Assembly (NCBI RefSeq): GCF_001039355.2
Contig: NW_019775813.1
Location: forward strand, 149,413-213,412
Source of the DNA: Lingula anatina
Taxonomy: Eukaryota; Brachiopoda; Lingulata; Lingulida; Lingulidae
Reading direction: 5' to 3'
DNA: 64,000 nt
The notes beneath the pieces are model-generated. The model searched no databases, was not told where the DNA came from, and was given only the letters and a program-made list of their open reading frames with translations. A program made the position numbers and the translations under genes. Position 1 is the first letter of the stretch. Every line of letters begins with the position of its first letter. Below, in pieces: positions 20,118 through 38,300 of this stretch.

Positions 20118-20425
20118 ATATATATATATATAACAGTACAATAACAAATGTTTTTACATTTGGATGCCCGCAAACTATTTTTTCTTTCCCTACCACTTTC
20201 TGTGCCTTTCTCTCCGTATCTCTCTCTCCGACATGCTTCCGCCCTATCCGCATGTCTCTCTCTCACTCAATCCTTCTCTCTCTCTCTCTCGTTAAATATT
20301 CTAAACTTTTAAGTTTATAAACCGAAAGATATCAGAAGTAATTTAAAAAAAGCCCCCCTTTCGAGCGCCACCCTCATGGTTGGGGAGGTTAAGGGGGCTG
20401 TAGTGGGACTTTCAGTGGCTGTTAA

Positions 20426-21544
20426 GGCCCCGTCACACTTATTCGGAATCAGCAAGAATGAAGAAGAATGAGCCTCAACGAAGCATTTTTAAAATTCGCA
20501 CCACATTCGGGGAAAAATTTCAAATTGACCTTAATTGTTGTAAGAGTACCGTTCGAATACTCAGAATGCGCTTGGAATCGCCTGGAATGATGAGTGCACT
20601 TTCGACTGTGTTAGCTCTCAAAAGCAGTTCGAATGTAGTTGGAAAACTAGGAATATTTATAATGCTGTATGAAGGCAGTAAGAATATTAAGAATGTACTT
20701 TGAACGGCGCACTAGTGTAGTCCGATTGCTGGCAACATTAATATTTCAGCTCATCCGAGGCACATTCGAAACATTCTGGCGGAGTATAAAATCCCCGTCA
20801 CACTAGAGGCGGAATGATTAAGAATGGCGTCTGAAATACAATTCTTTTTGCATTACAGGATATTCGAAGAGCATTCTAAAAACATTATAAAAATTCTGAG
20901 TGCATTCCAAATATTTTTACCCATTCTTGTGGCCGACTCGAATGTTTTTGTGATGTCAAAAACTTTCGAAGTGCATTCCAAGAGGAAATTTATCGCAATA
21001 TCCCTTCAGTATTCCAACTACATTCGAGCTGCATTTGAGAGGTAATATACCTGGAATGAGCTAGAATCATTCCGGGCGGGTTCGATGCGCATTTTTAGTT
21101 TTCCAGAGGCATTCTTACAAAGCCGTAATATTTTATGCTTATTTGAAATTCCCTCCCGAATATGGTATTTTTTAATTTATTTAATTCCGGTTTGATTCCT
21201 ACTGATTTCGAATAAGTTTGACGGGGGCTTTAAGTCACTTGTCAGTTCGAATATTCCTCTAATGTGATCATAATGTTTCGAATGATGTCGGAATACCGTG
21301 AGAATATTTAGAATGCAGTCATAGTGCAGTTAGAATACTGTTCAAATGCCATTTGATAAATTTCCACTTGGAATGCACTTCGAAAGTTTTGACATGACAA
21401 AAACATTAGGGATGCCACAAGAATGGGTAAAAATATTTAGAATGCACTCGGAATTTTTAGAATGTTCTTCGAATATCCAGGAGCGCACAAAGAATTGTCT
21501 TTCAGACGGCATTCTTGCTCATTCCGCCTCTAGTGTGACGGGGG
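20426..21544. mobile_element. Nested inverted-repeat elements rich in GAATG/CATTC
   Basis: Two overlapping inverted pairs are visible. GGCCCCGTCACACTTATTCG at 20426 is inverted at about 21203-21229, with TTAA on both outer sides. CCCCGTCACACTAGAGGCGG at 20793 is inverted at 21518-21544. The second pair has arms of roughly 250-300 bp (for example TATTTTTACCCATTCTTGTG and its complement). The whole stretch is packed with GAATG, CATTC and TTCGAA words. The short open frames here look like by-products of this composition. Confidence 0.7.
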
Positions 21545-21661
21545 TATAATGGGGAAAGTGCCAGAATGACATATTCCAACGTAAAAGTTGATTTTAATGC
21601 TACACTGTATATATCAATAAAATCACAAAGCCAGCATGCTCGCTCCTTATCCTTACGAAGC

Positions 21662-21806
21662 CATAGAAGTATATACCAGCAAACACAGAACGTTATCATA
21701 ACGTTACAATAACGTTTGTTGTTGTTGTTGTTATATAGAATATATATTTACGTTATGGCAACGTTATGATAACGTTTTGTGTTTGCTGGGATGGTATACT
21801 TCTATG
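21662..21806. mobile_element. Foldback element with CAGCAAACACA ends
   Basis: CATAGAAGTATATACCAGCA followed by AACACAGAACGTTATCATAA is mirrored by AACGTTATGATAACGTTTTG, TGTTTGCTGGG and ATGGTATACTTCTATG. The arms are ~55 bp around a short loop with GTT repeats. AACGTTAT units recur inside each arm. This is a small hairpin MITE. Confidence 0.7.
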
Positions 21807-22225
21807 TTGTAATTAAGTGATTATGTGTCCTGTGCGTTGGGGCATAAAAATAATTTAGCTGTCCCAAGTTTTCTATTCACCAGCAATCACTGGAGGAATT
21901 GCACTTTTAAAATAAAAAACATTTGTATCATAATTAACCAATTTTATCAGAGGATAACAACTGTTTGTACAAGCTTCATATTTCACAATAAATGCATCGT
22001 AAGAAACTCAGGCAAATAAAATAAATTCCATTTCACCACCAAAACACTGGTAATCGCAATTATTATGGAATCTGAGACATTTAAAAGATAAGAATGTCGA
22101 AATAAATTCATTAACCATTGGTAAGTATTGAAAAATCGTCGCATACCCCAGGAAATCCGTTTTTGACCAAAACGAAATGTAGTTATCATCAGGTTTAAGC
22201 TTAAATGTGTTCCTTAATTTGCTTT

Positions 22226-22917
22226 AGGCCACACTTTTTTATTTTTATGGATGACATCCTCTGAGTACCCCAAAATCGGTGCGAGAGGGCGAAAAAAAAA
22301 AAAAAAACNNNNNNNNNNNNNNNNNNNNNNNNNNNNNNNNNNNNNNNNNNNNNNNNNNNNNNNNNNNNNNNNNNNNNNNNNNNNNNNNNNNNNNNNNNNN
22401 NNNNNNNNNNNNNNNNNNNNNNNNNNNNNNNNNNNNNNNNNNNNNNNNNNNNNNNNNNNNNNNNNNNNNNNNNNNNNNNNNNNNNNNNNNNNNNNNNNNN
22501 NNNNNNNNNNNNNNNNNNNNNNNNNNNNNNNNNNNNNNNNNNNNNNNNNNNNNNNNNNNNNNNNNNNNNNNNNNNNNNNNNNNNNNNNNNNNNNNNNNNN
22601 NNNNNNNNNNNNNNNNNNNNNNNNNNNNNNNNNNNNNNNNNNNNNNNNNNNNNNNNNNNNNNNNNNNNNNNNNNNNNNNNNNNNNNNNNNNNNNNNNNNN
22701 NNNNNNNNNNNNNNNNNNNNNNNNNNNNNNNNNNNNNNNNNNNNNNNNNNNNNNNNNNNNNNNNNNNNNNNNNNNNNNNNNNNNNNNNNNNNNNNNNNNN
22801 NNNNNNNNNNNNNNNNNNNNNNNNNNNNNNNTTTTTTTTTTTTTTTTTTTTTGGAGAACGGGCGAAAATCCGTGCGCGCGCAGGATGTCATCCATAAAAT
22901 TAAAAAAGTGTGGCCTT
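22226..22917. mobile_element. Inverted-repeat element containing the assembly gap
   Basis: The left arm (22226-22260, AGGCCACACTTTTTTATTTT and on to GGATGACATCCT) is the reverse complement of the right arm (22882-22917) with one mismatch. Inside the arms, poly-A on the left and poly-T on the right run into 523 Ns (22309-22831). The gap probably failed to assemble because of the hairpin. It lies between the Ig2 exon at 22982 and anything downstream of it on the minus strand. Confidence 0.6.
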
Positions 22918-22981
22918 ATGCATGAGGTATATGAATGATACATTGACACGAATATCTTACCTAATTTATTATTGATTTTAC

Positions 22982-24080
22982 TTATTCTGGGTAAAGTTTC
23001 ATGTCTGCTCCTCAGTGACCCCAGTACATTAACACCAGTGCAGCTGTACTCAGACACAGAGGAGGCGTTGATGGTGACAGACGTTGACACTGTTGAGGGC
23101 CTCTCGTGCAGTACTTCCGTGCCCTTCCATATGGTGATATTTGGGAGTGGAATGGCTCCCGTGACTTGACACTCTAACACATAACTTAAACCAGCCTGGC
23201 GTGTGACGTTTAGTGTGGCACCCTTTGGTTCACCTGTGGGACAAGAAATCTTAATTTTTGCAAAAATGTTAAAGATTGAAAGTATTTGGTTTACAATAAA
23301 ACACAACAGCATAATACCTTATTAGGAGTAGGGTGTCCTAAGAGAAAGACAAAAGAGAGAGGCTAACTGGTTGGAAGTAACTCTAATAAAACTGTTTTCT
23401 ATACCAGCAGGGTCCAGTAGGTTCCCTATGATGATTTAAAAAGATTCTATTAATAAAACTTACTTCCAATGACCACATTTATTGGGTTCCCTTCAACTGT
23501 AGCGGACGCAAGGGGAGTGACACTCCAAGCATACTCCCCAGAGTCGCTAAACTGAGTATCTTCAATTATAAGACCAACGTAAGATTGTGGAGAAGTGAGG
23601 AATCGCAAATCAGATCGTGCCTTGAAATGACCACTTGTTGTATTAAATATGCTGATTCCTTGCAGCTCACTGTAGCCGGCTACTATGGTTTTGTTCAACT
23701 TCAGTTCAATGTAGAGGAGGTTATTTTTTTCGTCAGAGCTCAGACTGTAATTTAGGGAGAGTATCAGCGACTGTCCTCGTGGGAGCGTGATACGATGACC
23801 TGGTTGTTCTTTAATTACTGCTCCAAGGATTTCTAAAAGATAAAATCATTTTTTTTTTATTTTAGAGTATTGTTACACCGTTGCCTGACACTCGGTTGTA
23901 AAGAGAAAAATTTTGGTGAACTTTTTTCCCGGAAAAGGGGGGTTTACGCGTCCGTTGCCCCCTGCACAAAATGTCCCTACATATCTGACATCCCGATTTT
24001 GCTTTGTTAAATTCCAGCCTTCACTTACCAAAACTTAGCAGAGGTACCAGCGCCAATGTTAATAAAAAAGCTCTCGCCAT
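22982..24080 (-). CDS. Minus-strand Ig receptor gene B' (signal peptide, Ig1, Ig2; no kinase)
   Basis: Three exons join in frame. 24080-24029 (52 nt, MARAFLLTLALVPLLSF, phase 1, GTAAGT donor) is a strong signal peptide. 23832-23464 (369 nt, phase 1-1) is an Ig1-like domain (LPRGQSLILSLNYSLSSDEK to DSGEYAWSVT). 23233-22982 (252 nt, phase 1-1) is Ig2 with both Cys (VLECQVTGAIPLPN and EYSCTGVNVLGS). The exons match those of RTK-B on the opposite strand, and the intron between them is also closely similar. Reading through the last donor gives a short tail (PRISKINNKLGKIFVSMY) before a long open run into the gap, so a secreted form is conceivable. No kinase exon follows. The tail exons at 17021-17709 are phase-compatible candidates for its 3' end. 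Confidence 0.8.
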
Positions 24081-24406
24081 CTTCAATCTGGCAAAACGAG
24101 AATAACATGTTACCTTATCGAATGACCTAGTGATATAACGATTGATAAATATACAGAGCGCACCTACATGTATTTGCTAGATACAGTGTAAATTGCATTT
24201 AAAAGTATCTAAATCAAGTCACAACGTTTTCAAAACTGACAGGTGCCACTGCAACCATTCTTTGTAATGGAGTATTTTTTTTAATGTATGGATATAATCA
24301 GTAACTGCAGTTTCAGTGTGGGACACATCAAACACTGCATGAAGTGCGTTAGGTGGCAGTGCTGGTATACCCCCGTAGTATGGAAATGACCAAGAGTGCA
24401 TTTTTC
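24081..24406. promoter_or_regulatory. Candidate bidirectional promoter between gene B' and RTK-B
   Basis: This stretch lies between the minus-strand signal exon ATG (24080) and a candidate plus-strand ATG (24407). Divergent genes this close usually share regulatory DNA. No recognised core motif can be named. Confidence 0.35.
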
Positions 24407-24455
24407 ATGGCCATGGAGACTCTTTGGATATTGACTTTAAGTCTGACATTGAAAG
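24407..24455 (+). CDS. Candidate signal-peptide exon of RTK-B
   Basis: The ATG at 24407 opens MAMETLWILTLSLTLK, a good hydrophobic leader. It ends in phase 1 at GTGCTG, a poor donor. Phase and distance (188 bp to Ig1 at 24644) fit. It could be right, but the donor weakens it. Confidence 0.35.
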
Positions 24456-24643
24456 GTGCTGTATAAATAGTTATTATTTCGTAGCGTTACACACAGCGAT
24501 TTGATTTGGGTTACATAATTTTATCAATCGTAAGTAAAATTCAATGTATGAAATTTATAAGATGATGTGAAACGAGGACGATGAAAAATTATTTTATGAG
24601 ATTCACGATGCTCTAACGTTACAAAATTGATTTTCTCTTTTAG

Positions 24644-31384
<6,741 letters not shown>

Positions 31385-32613
31385 CGTGGAAATGCCCAGT
31401 ATCAATATTTTGAAATAAGGCAATACGTGATTACCAACATAATTCGAACAAAACATTTAATTATTATTTCCCAATCGCAATTAGTTAGCTTAAAAAGTAT
31501 GAGATGTGTTTGATGAGTTATGAAAGCTGGTTGGAATTATGCAAAAGATAATGTTTTTAGAAGCTTTAGGACTTAGTTACATTTGCCATTTGTTCGTGCA
31601 GTGCACATATATTCATGTATATATTGCAAGTATATCCCTTTACTTTGCGGCAGTCGTGTTATCGAATGAATTCACGGCCTCCGTAAATTCTATGATTTTA
31701 TCAAGCTAAAACGTTTGACATTACTTAAATGTAAGCCCTTAGACCGTAGCAATATCGTCGATGGTACTGCACAGTGCCCGCACGGACATGATGACGGTTG
31801 AACCTCCAGTATTTTTGAGAAACGGTGTACCACAGGCATTAAGGCCTACTTTTTTTCTCTAGCAGTTCGCCTAATCACGTAATTCACTGCGCTGTAGATA
31901 TTAGGTCAATGCACTGAGAGATTTTATACTACGTAGACTACATTCACAAACGGGATATAAATATGGATAACGGTAAACATCACAAGGTGAATCTGAAAAT
32001 TGAATGTTTTCGCTAATATTTATTACTTCAATCTTGACCATAATTTTACTTGTGCCTACACGTATGACGTGAGTTTAGAATAGTTAGATATGCATTTTAT
32101 CAAGTGCATCTTTTACGCTACTAAAAACAGTAATGCGCTTCATATTACAGTGATACTTTCACACCATGTTTTAAAAATGAAGACTTTTTCATTAGAAATA
32201 TGATATGTAGGACTATTTTTGCCAGGTCTTTTAAATTAAAATTCATAAATATTGTTTTTCTAATTTTGAGTAGTGCATGAAGTTTATTTTGAGATATCAG
32301 CACACTTATAAATATGCAGTTGTAATACATTACATGCAGCTCTAAATGACACCTTAAGATTGTTCTCTGTAAGTTTGCTTCCATCTTTCAATTTTTTTCA
32401 TCAATAAGCATCTGTATATGTATATTGTAACAGAATGGCGGATCCAGGGAAAAAGCAGTGACGTGCCCTAATTCCTATATAACAAAAAGAGCTACAAAAC
32501 AAATTTTCCATCCCAGTGTCCTTTAAACTATAGCTTAATTGTCTTCATGTACTGTTTTGTATTTGCCGAGAAGAAAGGAAAGTAGATTTTTTAACATGCC
32601 CCCCCCCCCATCA

Positions 32614-32648
<35 letters not shown>

Positions 32649-32651
32649 AAA

Positions 32652-32694
<43 letters not shown>

Positions 32695-33510
32695 GCAAAA
32701 ACTCTGGATCCGCCAGCTAGAAGGCAACACGAGTGTCAAATGTGATTTCTGCAATTGCAAACATTATATGATGGTTTTCCCCACATTAACATAAAGAATT
32801 TCGAAAATTTTATTAATAAAGCACTTTATTGTTGAGATTGCGCTGATTAATTTTGGTTTGGTAATCATACTTACAGCATTGGCTTCGTACTAAGTAAGTA
32901 CTGCTAACGCATCTCGTTTTAACGCAGTGTGCCAAATGATGATTAATGTGTAACTTTTATATCAGCATATTAACTTAAAGACGGAATAGCCTCATCGTTA
33001 ACATATACCTGTACATGTAGCAAATATTAAGGAATATATTCAAAATAAAGAACATGCAAATGTAACTGAAACTATATTCAGTAACAAATGAGAATCCAGA
33101 CAACAAGCATTTGTATTATTTTGTATAAAAATCTAAAAAAAATAATTTTGGCATGATTTGAATTGGCAATAACTATAAGTTTCAGATGACAGTGTTACTA
33201 AATCATTTTAATTTATTTGCGCCTTCTGCACATGTATGTTTAGATTTCCCTCATTATTTCTATTTGCTACTGTACTACATCGATGAAGCACAGTAGCCAA
33301 TAGACGTAATATGTTCTAATTTATCATAAAAATCGTTGCCCTTTAAGCCCCATACTGTTAGGGGGTACATGTAAAAAATACAAAAATACAGTAATCTGTA
33401 GCTGCGGTTCACGTTCAATGCATAGTTGAGGAAACAGTTGAAAGTTAGCCGCAATTGGTTGTGATCCTTACATCCCAACTATCGCAATTTCTTCAAAATC
33501 CGAGCCACGA
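31385..33510. repeat. 3' flank of RTK-B, second arm of the segmental duplication
   Basis: Aligns in patches with 13677-15780 (see that entry). It contains a (CA)n run and the same GGCGGATCCAG-type and GTTAGCCGCAATTGGTTGTG patches. No gene is recognised. Confidence 0.7.
32615..32693. repeat. (CA)n microsatellite
   Basis: Two CA blocks separated by GTAAACAAA, preceded by a C run. The RTK-A flank has only a short CA run at the same place (14819-14833). Confidence 0.95.
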
Positions 33511-33652
33511 CTTTTCAACTGTCGTAAGAAGGATGTCGTGGCAAGGATATGTACGCAGTGATGTAACTGAAGGGAAAGCGATGAGTAAATATTTCAAAAT
33601 GAACGGAAACCTTTGCAAATTCACATGAAAGTTTTAATTATTAAACATAGAT

Positions 33653-33895
33653 TTGTCCAGTGTCACAAAATTTTCATCGACACCGGACATTTCTATCAAG
33701 TTTATGTATCAGCTGTGGGAAGTCTGCACGATAGATGCAAGCAGATTATTAGCTCTGCCTGTGATCCTCATCCAGACGATGACAGAAGGAAGACTAAAGA
33801 GAATTCTAATGGACTGGGAGAATGGAAAGGCCCGGGTTTACACTATGTATCCCCCTCTCAAGTCCCTGAAGAGTGAGATAGACACGCTTTCCTAG
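33653..33895 (+). other. Open stretch of uncertain coding status
   Basis: Two overlapping plus-strand frames stay open here (80 and 87 codons). One ends RLKRILMDWENGKARVYTMY and then PPLKSLKSEIDTLS before a stop. Base composition is more balanced than the flanks, so it could be a terminal exon or a transposon fragment. No domain is recognised and no clear splice partner is seen. Confidence 0.2.
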
Positions 33896-34551
33896 CAATT
33901 TAGTTAAGATTAAAATGCAATAGCTCTGTAACTTGAATGGAGGAAGAAGGAAGTATTTTTAAAATGTCTTGGTAAGGAAACGTCGTTTGTCTAAAAAAGG
34001 TAGTTAGATAAATAATTGAGTAAGACATTAAATAACTCAAAATTTCCAATAAGCTTGGTTAGGCCTAATTAAATTGATTTTAAACCTTACACATATGCTA
34101 TAAATGGTTAGAACAGTATAAAATTGTTTAGTGACTGAAGCGGAACTGTGAACTTCACATATTCTAATTTTTTTTTTTTTTTTTTTTTTGTGAAGGAAGT
34201 AATAAGAAAAATTCCCTTTACCCGTTTGGGATTTTAAAAAAGAAATTTATAACAACAGGGCTTTAAGAAAGAATAAAACTAAACGTACCTAAATTAATAA
34301 AATAAATGAACAAATAAATAGACACTGGTAAATAAGTAAAAGACCGAAGAAATGGATAATAAAGTAGTTGTGGTAATGATTTTATCTTTAGGCCTATAGT
34401 CCCGATGATTGAAAATACCCCCTCCATCCACCCCTGGATAACCTAATGCTTTGATGAAGATGCTCTGTTCTGATCGAAATATTGGAGGTAAATTATTTCG
34501 ATATTAAGCTGTTGATTGAAGAAAAAATTAGTCTTAACCCCCCATACGCAC

Positions 34552-34555
<4 letters not shown>

Positions 34556-34588
<33 letters not shown>
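34556..34588. repeat. (GA)n microsatellite
   Basis: An uninterrupted GA run. Confidence 0.95.
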
Positions 34589-34592
<4 letters not shown>

Positions 34593-35099
34593 AAATCTTT
34601 TAACCATAGGCCTACTGCTCGACCAGTCAACTGGGGTTTACTTTCATGTCACAGCAACCTTTCACGTGTTTAAAAATAACTGTCATATAGCATTATTCAG
34701 GAGAGTGGAGGGAGAGCTCTTGCTTTGCATTAACAAGATAACATTTATGTAGGGCCTATATATCAAAAAGAAGTAGGCCCCCTATATGTAGGCCTATAGA
34801 AACAATTTTTCTTAGTTTCAGTTTCTTTTTGGCAGGAGCTAGTATTACAGTTTTGGCTTATTGCTATAAAAATGATTTCATCATTTTCAGCCTCGGCTTT
34901 TTTTGTATGCTCTTACATGTACAGGGAAGTACGTTACCACTAAAAAACGTGATAGAAAAGATGCTTGAGAGCGAGGGGTGAAAAATAATTTTTGTCTCCC
35001 GGGAACATGACGTCATAATCAATTCATTCGCACTAACTTTCAAGCATCACGCATACAGACATCATTTGTACATTCTCAGAAAAAGGTCTAGAAAATATA

Positions 35100-35321
35100 T
35101 TTCCGAGAAGCACATTTGGGGTGCAGACATCTGCTGATGAATACTTGACGGGCGTTACTGCGGACTATTTTATATCGGCGTAAGGATAGCGACGAAGCAC
35201 CTGCTGTGCGCAGCGGTCTTTATTCTCACATTGCAAGGTGCGCTTGAAATCCGAGCTATACGGTTACGGAGCTTGGAGGACATATATTTCTGTAGGTGGA
35301 ACGCTTTGATTCAAGGCAGCA
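35100..35321 (+). promoter_or_regulatory. Likely 5' UTR and promoter region of the gene starting at 35322
   Basis: A local rise in CpG and GC content (GATAGCGACGAAGCACCTGC, TGTGCGCAGCGG, CTATACGGTTACGGAGC) directly precedes a signal-peptide exon, against an AT-rich background. No TATA box or initiator can be fixed. Confidence 0.4.
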
Positions 35322-35376
35322 ATGTATGTTTTAGCAGGAATCTGTCTCCTCTGCCTGTCACTGGTGCCTGAGTCAG
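35322..35376 (+). CDS. First coding exon (signal peptide) of an unidentified secreted or membrane protein
   Basis: The ATG at 35322 opens MYVLAGICLLCLSLVPES, a textbook signal peptide, and ends in phase 1 at CAG|GTAAGT, a consensus donor. Phase-1 introns directly after a signal peptide are common in genes for extracellular proteins built of Ig, FN3, EGF or LDL modules. No phase-compatible second exon is recognised up to 64000, so the first intron would exceed 28 kb. The gene lies about 4 kb downstream of RTK-B on the same strand but is not obviously a member of that family. Confidence 0.55.
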
Positions 35377-38300
35377 GTAAGTTCAATGTTTCGACAAGCA
35401 CTGTCCAAAAAAATTTTATGACAACCTTCTTATCGGCTGTCGCACTATTCAAAAATGGCGTACGCTGTTTATCTCGACATGTCAACAAATTTGTGTCGTG
35501 TGTGACCCACTTTGTATCAACCGACTGTATATTATTTGAAAATTTGCCCCATAAACGTTGTCTTGTTCTGAAATCCCCAACCGAGGACGGCTTCTACACG
35601 CAGGGAAACGAGCATGCAGCTTGAAAGTTAAAAACGGACGTGATGACAGATTGTGACATTGTAACCATGATTTTTGGGGGAAAGCCATGTGTCATCAGAC
35701 GAGCATCTGTGTGTCACAGTTAGGGCAAACAGGGACACCTCTGCGGTTAAATCGAGCACTACGAAAATGAATTTGTATTGCATGAATGGTACAGCTTTTT
35801 TCTCATGCTCCTTGCATATCTAGCAAACTGCCTTCAAGCTGTGCGGGACTTTCTCCTAAATCATTCTAAACCAGACAGCAGAGGGGTTTACTGTTGTATC
35901 AAGCATGTATCTGTTCTCCTTTCATTTTGTTCATAATGTTGTATCCCCAGGTTTTATTACCATGCTGTTTGTTATCAGACTGTATAAGTGACTAGTTTTT
36001 GTCGAGAATCTACTTACATATTTTTTTCAAATGTCATAAATGAAATAAAGCATAATTTCCATTGTGTCATTTCAAAATACAGAAGTGACATTGCCAAATT
36101 CAAAAGCATGAAGGATTTCAAGCATACAGAGTATGATAATATACAACATCCAGTGTAACATTTCTCTACAGTGTTGCAAGTAGGCAAAAGTGGGAGGGGT
36201 CCTTCAATCGATAGGTTCCCAGAATGAGAGAAATTGCTTTGGTACTGTATTCTCAGTATCCCCTTAGGTTACTAAATGATTACATTACTGGCCAGGAATC
36301 TGTGTAGAGAATTATGACTCATTATCATACAGGTTACAGTGCTGTTGCATTAACAGTTAGTGAAAATTGTATACCCATGAGAGCAATCCCTCCTCTCTGA
36401 CTGCAAATTTTGCTACTGCTGTATTGATTTTTGGAGCCTGTCTGTGCTGTGTACCAGTGTTGGCTGGGTCTTGTTGAAAACAACTTGAGTGGCTAATATA
36501 TTATCTTTCTACCTAAAGTGCATGGCAAAGAGAGAGAGATGAGCTTGTATGTGTGGGTGTGATAGTTTCTTTAGAGCCGACTATGGAGACAGTCCGCCAG
36601 AATTGTTGCAATATTAAGCATGATATGCATTGTTCAGAACAAGTCGTGACAGATCAGCCAATATGCTGCTCCTGTGGGAGCCTAAAATAGTTCTTTGTTA
36701 TGGAGGTTGATGTAATAAATGTTAAAAAATCGGGATGTGCCAGCCTGCAACTTCAAAGGCCTGGTGTCGTATAAAAAGAAAGAATTCTCCTTAGTAAATG
36801 TTGCCAGGGTAACCATCACATGCCCTGACTCACAGCTGTGTAAATGTTATTGTAATAAAATACATACATATCTGTAATTCTGTTACCCATCCTTGGGCAG
36901 ACAGTTGGCCATATTGTATATCCATAGCAAGGCCTGGTGTAAAGTCAAAAACGCCCTCTGTGTGTCTACAAGGTTTTTCTTTTTCTAGTCTGCAGGCTGT
37001 TAGATACTGGAATGCATTAGAAGAGTGGAAATAAAGTAGAGCAGATTTGCGTGAGACCGTGATGGTTTGAAGGGCGGATTTCCTGGTTTTGTTGTCAATA
37101 GCTGTCTCAATGGCTGATGTCTCATTTTCTTGTATAATGATTTTTAAAGAATAAATAATAAAATAAACAAATTTATAAAGTAACTTAATTAATTAAGTTA
37201 ATTAGATATAAATCTTGGAAATTATGTGAAATATAAATTCCCAGTCATTGCAAAAGAAAGCCCCCAAGGTTTTTAAAAAAGTGAAAACCCAGTTCAAAGC
37301 ATTAACAAATTAAGGTATGGCAAAGTACTTGTAACCCGCTGCAAATGTGTTTGTGTGCATGTGATCTCGCACACACACACACACACACACAGGCATTAGC
37401 GCGCACACACATTGATCTGTTGGGATGTTTTAAGGGATAAAGTGTATTAGGTCAATTCAATTATGGATGAGGTTGGCAGAGATGAGACTTCAAAGATCAG
37501 TAGACTACAAAAAAGAATTGAAAAAAAAAGTCCCTGGAAAGTTCAGATTGTTATTCTGAGTGAATTTTATGGAGGGGAGATTTGTTCTTGCCTGCTTTTA
37601 AGTAGCATACAATTGGATATTTGAGAGTGTATTGAAAGGACTTGCATTTGAGGTTTAAATAGATCTAATAAGTATTTCTTCTTTGCCTCTTTCCCTTCAA
37701 GGATAAGGCTTAATGCTAGGGTTTTTTTTTTTTTTGTTGTTACGAATAGGTTTTATGTAATACGGCTTGTCTGTGTTTGATAGAAACAGCACTGGCAAAA
37801 ATAAGGAAATATTTTGATTTGGATGTGTATGTAAAAATTATATAATGTTGTATGAAAAAAAAGTCTGATGTGAAAATCCAAGCTGCCAAACAATGGTGGG
37901 AGTAAGTCACTAGCAGGTGCAAAGGCCCTTGAGAGTTTCACGATTCTCTATTGATTATGTTGTTTTTCTGTTGTGTAACAAAATAGATAGCAAATGCTAA
38001 ATTGACAATTGTTTCCATGAAAGGAATATTATCTGCTTCTTGTTCAAACATCTGAGTGTTAAAGCATTATAAATGCCAGTGCTGTCAGTTAACTTGAGAA
38101 TAGGAAGGAGTCGGTTAACTGGATCTAATCTTTGTGTCACAATACCCAACTTTTCTCATGTAAATCTTCTTATTGTTTGTTAACTGATTGAGGCAAGTGC
38201 TTCTTTTTGACTTGTGACAGTGGTCCCGAGGATATTAACAATTAACACACACAAAGACGTTTCTTGGATTCTTTTAACTAAGATAAACAGGCTATAACAG

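Noticed and set aside
20458-21549. Several 65-80 codon frames
   Set aside because: They fall inside the GAATG-rich inverted repeats and reflect that repeat on both strands.
22214-23312. Long open frames running through the N gap on both strands
   Set aside because: The open length comes from Ns and the poly-A/poly-T flanks. Only the Ig exons at its right end are real.
32539-32745. THTHTH-type repeat protein
   Set aside because: Translation of the CA microsatellite.
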